Part shown: one piece after another, positions 21,790-28,283 of the stretch
Numbering within the stretch: position 1 is the first letter of the stretch
Layout: each line of letters begins with the position of its first letter
IMG/VR virus record: IMGVR_UViG_3300009285_000347
Coordinates: 1-28,283 of that record
Length of the DNA stretch: 28,283 nt
From: a virus
Strand: one strand, 5' to 3'
Position numbers and translations under genes: made by a program
The notes under the pieces: generated by a model
The model's input: only the letters and a program-made list of their open reading frames with translations
Database searches by the model: none
Told to the model about the DNA's origin: nothing

Positions 21790-22190
21790 ATGAGATCAAT
21801 TATAGCTATTGTTGTACTTTTGCTTGCTGTGTCTGGAGTGGCATATTCAGCGCCTACAAAGTATGCTCCTCCGGCAGACACGTTCTTTCTATCAGCGAAC
21901 AAAACTTTTATTAGTGATGGAAGAACACAGATGGCCGCGGACTCGGCCGTGGTGATCATGCCCGACACGACCTTTGCCGCCACCACGACCGCCGGTGGGA
22001 GTGCATACAGGATCATCGTCGGCTCGTTGCTGGACCCCGCGACGTGCTGGGACTATGCGCGGTTCCGATCACGGCAGGGAGCCAGGGGGTCGCGGTGAAG
22101 GCGCGGGGGTATGGACTGGATTGGGTCCTCGGATGGGCACAGGAGGCCGTGGCGACGGGAGTGAAGCGGATCAGCGTTTTGGTGGAGTGA
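21790..22190 (+). pseudogene. Signal-peptide protein gene, probably frameshifted at a C-run
   Basis: The first frame (21790-22098, 102 aa) begins with a Sec signal (MRSIIAIVVLLLAVSGVAYSAP), then TKYAPPADTFFLSANKTF. At CCCC (about 22036-22040) the coding sense switches. In the -1 frame the sequence reads on as DVLGLCAVPITAGSQGVAVK and ends GWAQEAVATGVKRISVLVE at TGA 22188-22190, a strand-rich ending like DUF2190/decoration-type proteins. Adding one C would join both into about 133 residues, whereas the first frame as read ends in an unlikely CWDYARFRSRQGARGSR. Base composition also rises sharply to GC-rich near 21930. The gene may be a mutated or mis-sequenced single gene, or use frameshifting. 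Confidence 0.5.
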
Positions 22191-22196
22191 GGGCAG

Positions 22197-22388
22197 ATGC
22201 TAACATTGGATGATCTCATCAGGGACCGAGATAATCTCATAGTGCAAATCCAGCAGTATCAGGGCGCTTTGGGTTACATTAAGCAGAAGATTTCAATGCT
22301 CAGTAAGGCAACTGCGGCTAAGGAGAACGGGAAGACCAAGGAAGATATAGAGGAGTCTGTTACGGAACCCGTCACAGAATCGGCGTAA
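22197..22388 (+). CDS. Small coiled-coil protein (63 aa)
   Basis: This 63-residue protein has a helical N-terminal half (MLTLDDLIRDRDNLIVQIQQ) with heptad-like hydrophobics, followed by a Lys/Glu-rich flexible end (ENGKTKEDIEESVTEPV). GAGGG lies 5 bases upstream, and the gene directly precedes the large appendage gene. It may be a chaperone or small structural partner of the next protein, but only the location supports that. It is not recognised. Confidence 0.6.
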   Translation: MLTLDDLIRDRDNLIVQIQQYQGALGYIKQKISMLSKATAAKENGKTKEDIEESVTEPVTESA

Positions 22389-22390
22389 AT

Positions 22391-25300
22391 ATGCCACTCA
22401 AAGTCAATTTTGCCCTGCCTTGGACTAAGACCCGTAAGCGTCTGGATGATCCCTACCAAACAGACGCAGAAATATACGGGCTAACAGACCCGACTCAGGC
22501 CCTTGGACGTGCCGCAAGGTCTGGCGTGGAGACTGCGCTTGGGGCACAGATTCCCAAGCTGAACTTCGATCCTGTAGCAGAGCGGACTGCCCGTACAAGC
22601 TTGATTGAGCGTTCTGCACAGCAGGAGAGGGAAAAACTTGGGAGACAGTTTGCCTTGACCCCTGGGGGCACGACTACGGCCGGACTCCAAGGCGGGGAGC
22701 AGCAGAGGCCTTTCGAGCTGCTATCGTCCAACGTGCTTAACCTGAAAGATACCCTTGAATCAGAGCTATCCCAGCGCACTGGCACGGAAAGCAGGGCTAA
22801 TGCTGCAGCGTTACAGGGCATACAGGGGGGGATTGAGACGAGCGCCCTTAATGCCGGGCAGTTGAACCTATCGGCTGTTCAACAAGGATTGCAGGCTCAG
22901 GGCCAGGGCTTTACTCAGGGCCTTCAGGAAGGCGAGTTGACGGGCGATTATGGCGGCAAAGACACCCTCGCAAAGACTGAACAGGCGTTCAGGCAGAAAG
23001 CGACAACAGCTGGATTTACGGGCATGTTTGACAATGCTGCAACACAGCAGGCTCAGAACGACAAACTCTCCAGAGCTATTGCCACTGGACAACAGACCGG
23101 AACGTTCACGGACCCGGATACTAACATAGTCTACAGCACACAGGCTGCACTTGAACAGGCGTTCAGGCAGGGGGCGACTTCGGCTGGTCTAACCGGGACT
23201 ATGCCGCTCCTCAATAAGGACGGCACCCCAAGTATCGACCCTGCTACGGGACAACAGCGCATGGGCACCACGCTGGAGGCTCAAAGACTTGGGCTTGAGA
23301 CGGCTCAGACATTCGGCAAATCTGGCCCTATAGCTAGTGGATCACAGACACTAGCGGGGATGGGGCAGGCTGCGGACATTCTATTCCGGGCTGGGGCCGC
23401 GACGGGGAACATCCCACTTGTTAAGCCGGATGGATCGCCTATGTTGAATGCTGACGGGAGCCAGAAATATGGCACGAGTCTTGAACAGCAGCAGTTATAT
23501 GGTGGGGAGTTTGGAGGCGGAGACTCATTCACTACGGCATCTGGAGAGAAGGTAGAACTTGCTGGCAAAAAGAGTGGAACTCTTAGAGATGGAACTCCTT
23601 TTGACGTTCTTTCCAATGGTGTCGTTGTAAATTCTAAGACCGGGCAACCTATTGGAAACATTACAACGGGGGAGATAGTTTGGAAGGGAACCCTTGATGG
23701 GCTTAACTCCGCCATTGATAGGGCTGCAAAACAGGGTGCTGCGACGGGAACCTATACGGACCCTAAAACTGGACTACCATCCACCACGCTGGATGCCGAA
23801 AAACTCAGGCTGGAGCGTGAGGGGGTTTATGGTGGTGTGGCTCCTGTAGTGTTTAACCAGTCCCAGCTACAGGTTGCAATCGGATCGAAAACAGGCGACC
23901 CCGACTACGTTGCTGGATTTGACGTAGACGGTGACGGCACGATAACAAATTCTGATGCCTCCACGGTAGCACAGCAGTCCACGACAAATCCTGATGGGTC
24001 TTTTAGTTACAAGCCTGCTGGTTCTCGCACGTTAGCTGGTCAGACTGCTGACACACAGACGGGTCTTGCCAAATCCACACAACGCCTTGAGGAAGAGAAG
24101 ACCTACGGAGGTGTCACCGTAAAGAATGCAGACGGAACTACTACGTTCCATCCGACCGCAGACTTCCAACTCAGGACAGCAGAGCAGAAGCAAAACTACC
24201 AGCGGCTTGCCCTGGAGTTTAAGGCACAACGGGATTCTGCAAGCCAGACATGGGCACAGATAACGGGTATCACCGCTGGCAAGCCTGGAACGATGAGTGC
24301 GTCAGACTTCCAGCAAGCAATGGCAGACTCAGCGGCTGGTAGGGGATTCGATCCATCAGCGGACTTCAACGAAGACGGTAAGGTGGACGAACAGGATGCG
24401 TTATTTGATGCGGAGAGAGCAAATCCCGCTGATAAGGCAATCGTTCCTGACGATCAAGCACCTATTCCCACACTTGAGGCAAAGAAGGTCCAGGCCAGCA
24501 TACAACAAGGGGCGCGATCTCTAGGCATCACTGAAAAAAGCCTAACGGACAATCTTGCTCTAAATAGGGACCAGTTTAACCAGGGCGTTGCTGAATTCAA
24601 GAGCAATTTCGGTGGAGCACTTGTCGATGTGAATGGTGGGCTATCTCAGACGTGGAAGAAGTATGATCCAGCCGAGCAGACATCCAAGGTTGCAGATCTT
24701 AACAAGGCTATTCAAGCCAATTCAGATACAGCCTTGGTAGATTATAACAAGGGGGATTATTCTAAGGTTGCTCAATACGACGCTACCAGGAAGCAGCTTG
24801 AAACGCAGAGAGATTACGTCCAGAAGTGGGGTGGCGAATACGTCCAGCCAACGGCACTTGAACGGCAGCAATTCGATGAAAACACGAGGCAGTATAACAA
24901 GAACCTCGATGTAAGCCTTGAGCAGTTCGCGGCTAAGATGGGGCTTGAGAAATCGAAGATGACTAATGATCAGTGGGGCGATCTTGCCCTAATCTTTGCA
25001 AACACCATGTCGGCGGTCTACGCTGCAAACGCAAGTAGGGGGAGCACAAATACGGGCGGCGGAACTGCCTCTGGCCCTGGCGGTCAATATGGACCTCCAA
25101 CTGGCACGGGCAAAACCGGCCCATCATTCGGGATTAACTTCAACATCTCTTCAGACCGCAACATCAAGCACTCTATCCGCAAGATCCCTCACGGCTTAAA
25201 TATGCGGGCCGTGATGAAGAGTGATAAGATGGCAAAGCACGGCTTTAAGAACATCACACATGAGCAGATTTTGAGGAAGATTGCATCAATGCCCGTGTCT

Positions 25301-25483
25301 ACGTGGAAGTATAATGGGGAGGATACGACCCACATAGGGCCGATGGCTCAGGACTTCAAGAAGGCATTTAAGGTAGGAGATAGCGACAAGCACATTCACG
25401 TTGTAGATGCTATCGGGGTGAACCTGTCAGCGGTCAAGGCTTTAGACAAGAAGGTCCGCAGGCTTGAAAAGAGGGTTGGGTAA
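22391..25483 (+). CDS. Large virion appendage protein with dockerin-like loops and S74 chaperone domain
   Basis: This is a 1030-residue protein. Residues 190-480 carry degenerate repeats of about 50-70 residues around the theme ALEQAFRQGATSAG...TYTDP-KTG. Two calcium loops of the dockerin/EF-hand pattern D-x-[DN]-x-D-G-x-[IV]-x-x-x-D occur at 511-522 (DVDGDGTITNSD) and 658-669 (DFNEDGKVDEQD). A helical region spans about 690-880, then a Gly/Pro linker (885-912). The C-terminus (from S921-D922, SDRNIKHSIRKI, through WKYNGEDTTHIGPMAQDF) matches the peptidase S74 intramolecular chaperone, which trimerises tail fibres and spikes and cuts itself off before the Ser. It is probably a long tail appendage. 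Confidence 0.75.
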   Translation: MPLKVNFALPWTKTRKRLDDPYQTDAEIYGLTDPTQALGRAARSGVETALGAQIPKLNFDPVAERTARTSLIERSAQQEREKLGRQFALTPGGTTTAGLQGGEQQRPFELLSSNVLNLKDTLESELSQRTGTESRANAAALQGIQGGIETSALNAGQLNLSAVQQGLQAQGQGFTQGLQEGELTGDYGGKDTLAKTEQAFRQKATTAGFTGMFDNAATQQAQNDKLSRAIATGQQTGTFTDPDTNIVYSTQAALEQAFRQGATSAGLTGTMPLLNKDGTPSIDPATGQQRMGTTLEAQRLGLETAQTFGKSGPIASGSQTLAGMGQAADILFRAGAATGNIPLVKPDGSPMLNADGSQKYGTSLEQQQLYGGEFGGGDSFTTASGEKVELAGKKSGTLRDGTPFDVLSNGVVVNSKTGQPIGNITTGEIVWKGTLDGLNSAIDRAAKQGAATGTYTDPKTGLPSTTLDAEKLRLEREGVYGGVAPVVFNQSQLQVAIGSKTGDPDYVAGFDVDGDGTITNSDASTVAQQSTTNPDGSFSYKPAGSRTLAGQTADTQTGLAKSTQRLEEEKTYGGVTVKNADGTTTFHPTADFQLRTAEQKQNYQRLALEFKAQRDSASQTWAQITGITAGKPGTMSASDFQQAMADSAAGRGFDPSADFNEDGKVDEQDALFDAERANPADKAIVPDDQAPIPTLEAKKVQASIQQGARSLGITEKSLTDNLALNRDQFNQGVAEFKSNFGGALVDVNGGLSQTWKKYDPAEQTSKVADLNKAIQANSDTALVDYNKGDYSKVAQYDATRKQLETQRDYVQKWGGEYVQPTALERQQFDENTRQYNKNLDVSLEQFAAKMGLEKSKMTNDQWGDLALIFANTMSAVYAANASRGSTNTGGGTASGPGGQYGPPTGTGKTGPSFGINFNISSDRNIKHSIRKIPHGLNMRAVMKSDKMAKHGFKNITHEQILRKIASMPVSTWKYNGEDTTHIGPMAQDFKKAFKVGDSDKHIHVVDAIGVNLSAVKALDKKVRRLEKRVG

Positions 25484-26841
25484 TGCCACTCAGACTTCCA
25501 TCTCTGAACCTTGCTGGTGTAGGGTTGCCTCGGCTTGGGATTGGATCAAGCGTTAGGCCACGCAATCCAGTGGTTAGACCAGGAACAACACCATCTCCCG
25601 ATAGCCGTATGCCGCAAACTCCGCCGACGCCCACGCTCTATGATGGCTCTGACATAACCTCGTCGGTCGATTCGCTTGCGCAGGATTCTACCAGGTCGAG
25701 TAGGGCGGAAGAATCCACCGAAATGACCACGCCGCATAATGGCATCGCGAGAAACGCTGATGGAAGTATCAACTGGATGTCTATCTTAGCTCCGGCTCTT
25801 GGTGCTGGTGCTGCTGCAATAGCCGGTGGTGGGGCTATGAACGCCCTCAAGATGGGTTTATCTGGCGTTGGGGGGATGGCTAAGGGCACACTGGAAGGGC
25901 AGGCAATCCGGCGCAAAAAGGAACAGACCGACCGCGAACTTGGCATCAAGGGGACTGAAGCAGCGTCTCGCAAGACGACTGCGGAAAACATGGACACGGA
26001 TCGGCAGGACCGTCTCCATGAGGCCAAGATAAGGAATGCAGTCAAGACGCGGGTTATACCGACCGATGTAACGCCAGAGGAAGCGGCACAGATCAAGGCA
26101 TCTATCGAGGATGAGGAAGAAAAGAAGGCCGTTGGTGAAATTGAGGCGGCAAAGACTCCTGATGCCCTTGATGGGATCAAGGTCAGAATCCAGGGCAATG
26201 AGTGGCTATCGGGCAAGACTCAGGCTGGACTTATTTCCAGAGCAGAAAGCAACAAGACTGGACTATCAACTAAACTTGAGAGAGAAGTCAGCAAGGAAGA
26301 CTTCGACAAAGAGACTCGAACACAACAGCTTGAGATCAATAGGCTCACTGCCGAGGGCGCTAAGGAGCAGCGGAATGTCATAGCGGCGCAGAAAACGCAA
26401 GACATGTTGAAGCACGCCGTTGAGCTAAACGATTGGGACACATTTATCCTCGTCAAGCCTGCGGCTACCAGGGCGCAGTTTGATGCGCTGAGGGATGATC
26501 GGCTTAGGGAGAAAGCCCTTGAGTGGGATTATAGGAACCCGAAGAAAGATGAAAAGACTGGAGGGTCTATTCCTCGAACTCAAGAGGAACTGGATGCCCT
26601 GGCAAGGAGCCTCGGGGCGGGTAGGAGTAGCGCTGACGCCGGAGTGGATGAGGCAAAGATTTCGGAGTATGTTAACGCTTTGCTCAAATATCCAGAGAGT
26701 GAGCGCAAAGCAAAGCTGGACCAAGCGGATCTTTCTCCATCTGAGAAAGCAGCCGTCTTAAAAAGGTTGCCGTTTGGAGGCAAGGGCGAGGTTTTAGACA
26801 CGACTCGCAAACAGCAGGCCATTGGTGAACTAGGGTTCTGA
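25483..26841 (+). CDS. Internal virion/ejection-type protein with Gly/Ala membrane segment
   Basis: This is a 452-residue protein. After a Pro-rich N-terminal stretch, residues about 98-135 form a Gly/Ala-rich hydrophobic segment (WMSILAPALGAGAAAIAGGG...ALKMGLSGVGGMAKG), like the pore-forming parts of podovirus ejection proteins. From about 140 to 350 it is a long charged helix with many Lys/Glu/Gln, probably coiled coil, and the C-terminal part contains Leu/Lys-rich helices. Its ATG overlaps the stop of the appendage gene (TAATG), and MPL begins both. Ejection proteins are packed inside the head and form a channel across the envelope. The role is inferred from this architecture and position. 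Confidence 0.5.
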   Translation: MPLRLPSLNLAGVGLPRLGIGSSVRPRNPVVRPGTTPSPDSRMPQTPPTPTLYDGSDITSSVDSLAQDSTRSSRAEESTEMTTPHNGIARNADGSINWMSILAPALGAGAAAIAGGGAMNALKMGLSGVGGMAKGTLEGQAIRRKKEQTDRELGIKGTEAASRKTTAENMDTDRQDRLHEAKIRNAVKTRVIPTDVTPEEAAQIKASIEDEEEKKAVGEIEAAKTPDALDGIKVRIQGNEWLSGKTQAGLISRAESNKTGLSTKLEREVSKEDFDKETRTQQLEINRLTAEGAKEQRNVIAAQKTQDMLKHAVELNDWDTFILVKPAATRAQFDALRDDRLREKALEWDYRNPKKDEKTGGSIPRTQEELDALARSLGAGRSSADAGVDEAKISEYVNALLKYPESERKAKLDQADLSPSEKAAVLKRLPFGGKGEVLDTTRKQQAIGELGF

Positions 26842-26842
26842 C

Positions 26843-28225
26843 ATGCCAACACAAGAACAAGTCAAGAAACTAAAAGATACAATCCTCAAGTATCCAGACC
26901 AGAAGGATACTCTTTTGGCTTATGCTAAGTCAAAGGGGTTTACGGATGAAGACCTTTCCGATTCACCCCAATCATTTCCGCAAGCATTTAGGAGCACTCT
27001 CGGAAAGATAGGTAGAGCCATAGACGTGGAATCCGATGCTATGGCTGAGGGAGTTGCAAGCGGAGCAACATGGGGCATGATGGATGTGCCAAAAAGGTCT
27101 ACGCCTGGAACGGTGAACCTCCCGTTCATTGGTGAGACATCCCCGTCGAGAGCAGTGGGGACTGTGCTTGGAGCAGCCCTAAGTCCTATAGCTGGACCTG
27201 TTGGATGGGCGACGGGCTCATTGACACGAGCCGCCGCGCCGATTGTGGGAAATGTTGCTGCAACTGCCCTGAGTGGCGCGACTGCTGGCGCTGGTCTTGA
27301 AACGGTGAAGCAACTTGCCTTTGACGATGAGATGGACGTAGCCAAGATAGGGACAACGGCCGCGTTATTTCTTGCCGGAGACTTGGCGGCAGAGTATGCG
27401 CCAGCAGCGGTGAGTCAGCTTAGGGCGTGGGGATCTAAAATACCCAAGTCAAAGATGGAACTTGTTGAGAGGTTCAAGGAGTTGCCGGAGGTCAGGGCTG
27501 AAGCGGAGAACCTTGCCAAGACAAGCCCCCTGTTCAACAAAGACTATCAGGAGATGTTGCAGAGGCAGAAACTTGCTCAGGATCAGATGCTTGGGATTAA
27601 GCCTCTCGGGGAAGACCGGATGCTTCCTGCTCCACCCGTTCAACCAACACGCATACAAGAGAATCCTGAGACGGCTCTTGCCGGGACAAGAGAGACGATT
27701 GATAGAACCATTAACCCAAACATTCCACTCCTCCCAACAGACGCTATGGCTGGGATGTCATCGAGTTTGCGCGAGTCTCCAGAAGTCATAGCCGCTGCAA
27801 GAACAAGGGCAGAAATTCAATCCCCATCACGCCAAATTGCAAGCACCTCGTCTGCACAAGCACCTCCATCGTTGCCATTTATGGGGCCAGAGAGGGCCGC
27901 GCAGATAGCCGAGTTGGAAGGGTTCAAGGCGGCGGCTGAACAAAAGATGCTCCAGGCTCAGCGTCGCAATGCTTCTAAGGCTATGGCAAAGAGGCCAAGC
28001 GAGTCCACCATTTCTGGTTCGGAAAGCACGCTTCCATATAGCGATGCCAAGAAGTTGCCCATTGAGTTATCTTCTCCTGGGCAGATCAATCTTTCCAATG
28101 TTCTTGTGGGAGATATTACGCGCAAGAACGCTCAGGCTATACTTGGACATGCAAAAGAGCTTGAGAAGGCTGCAAAGAAAAAGCTCGCCGAGAAGGCCGC
28201 AAAATCCAAAGCCAAGAAGAAATAG
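26843..28225 (+). CDS. Internal virion/ejection-type protein, second
   Basis: This 460-residue protein has an amphipathic helical N-terminus (MPTQEQVKKLKDTILKYPDQ), then two Gly/Ala hydrophobic segments (about 103-152, AVGTVLGAALSPIAGPVGWA... and 168-190, KIGTTAALFLAGDLAAEYA) that could cross a membrane, then a helical region and a flexible Pro/Ser/Thr stretch (320-400). The tail is extremely lysine-rich (ELEKAAKKKLAEKAAKSKAKKK). It starts one base after the previous stop. Like its neighbour it resembles proteins that leave the particle with the DNA to make a channel in the host envelope. No lytic transglycosylase motif is present. Confidence 0.5.
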   Translation: MPTQEQVKKLKDTILKYPDQKDTLLAYAKSKGFTDEDLSDSPQSFPQAFRSTLGKIGRAIDVESDAMAEGVASGATWGMMDVPKRSTPGTVNLPFIGETSPSRAVGTVLGAALSPIAGPVGWATGSLTRAAAPIVGNVAATALSGATAGAGLETVKQLAFDDEMDVAKIGTTAALFLAGDLAAEYAPAAVSQLRAWGSKIPKSKMELVERFKELPEVRAEAENLAKTSPLFNKDYQEMLQRQKLAQDQMLGIKPLGEDRMLPAPPVQPTRIQENPETALAGTRETIDRTINPNIPLLPTDAMAGMSSSLRESPEVIAAARTRAEIQSPSRQIASTSSAQAPPSLPFMGPERAAQIAELEGFKAAAEQKMLQAQRRNASKAMAKRPSESTISGSESTLPYSDAKKLPIELSSPGQINLSNVLVGDITRKNAQAILGHAKELEKAAKKKLAEKAAKSKAKKK

Positions 28226-28227
28226 CC

Positions 28228-28283
28228 ATGCCAGATGACCCCATAGAGCAGTTAAACCGAAAATATGCCCCATCTTCTGTAAG
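28228..28283 (+). CDS. Start of the next gene, cut by the window edge
   Basis: An ATG at 28228, two bases after the previous stop, opens a frame reading MPDDPIEQLNRKYAPSSV to the end of the window with no stop. It continues the same direction and tight spacing as the upstream ejection-type genes. Too little is visible to name it. Confidence 0.5.
   Translation, partial: MPDDPIEQLNRKYAPSSV

Noticed and set aside
25638-26216. A 192-codon - strand frame, hydrophobic in places
   Set aside because: Its apparent membrane segments are the antisense of Gly/Ala-rich + strand coding; there is no ribosome binding site or context.

Overview
The window is a contiguous piece of a tailed double-stranded DNA bacteriophage (Caudoviricetes). 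Almost every gene from position 3830 to the right edge is a virion or packaging gene on the + strand. The order is large terminase, portal, scaffold, major capsid protein, decoration-like proteins, head-tail adaptor, a nozzle-like protein, fibre-like proteins, and then large helical or glycine-rich proteins that look like ejection proteins. No tape-measure, sheath or tail-tube gene is visible, so a short-tailed (podovirus-like) particle is the best guess. The host cannot be named. Shine-Dalgarno sites are strong and genes often overlap at stop/start junctions, which fits a bacterial host.

Layout. (1) Positions 1-1240 hold no long convincing gene except a 52-residue zinc-ribbon protein on the - strand (612-770). 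The rest is rich in perfect inverted repeats: a hairpin cluster at 54-236, a nested set at 325-607 that looks like a structured RNA, an isolated 11-bp hairpin at 788-820, and a segment with competing helices at 972-1044. A rho-independent terminator at 1073-1127 ends the leftward operon. (2) Positions 1241-3599 are a compact leftward operon: an HTH regulator first, then small unknown proteins, a minimal RNA ligase and a small membrane protein. (3) Positions 3600-3829 are a divergent control region with one promoter each way and inverted operator-like repeats. (4) Positions 3830-9264 carry terminase and portal, then a run of small genes, several with zinc ribbons, ending in a zinc-ribbon reading frame broken by an in-frame TAG. 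A strong terminator follows at 9308-9360. (5) Positions 9385-12277 are scaffold, capsid and two small capsid-associated proteins. (6) Positions 12364-17030 are a six-gene sugar and methyl-transfer cassette embedded in the structural operon: two glycosyltransferases, a zinc ribbon, two related SAM methyltransferases and a CDP-tyvelose-epimerase-like NAD-dependent enzyme. (7) Positions 17043-28283 hold further structural genes. They include a 1030-residue protein with internal repeats, two dockerin-like calcium loops and a C-terminal S74 intramolecular chaperone domain, and a small secreted-type protein gene that appears frameshifted where base composition changes sharply.

How it fits together. 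The leftward operon is probably early or regulatory, with the HTH protein acting on the divergent region. The rightward transcript makes terminase, portal and head proteins. The 9308-9360 terminator may lower or separate capsid expression, and the 12318-12363 hairpin covers the ribosome binding site of the first glycosyltransferase and may tune the sugar cassette. The cassette could decorate the particle (capsid, fibre or decoration proteins) or modify the host surface; the sequence alone does not say which.
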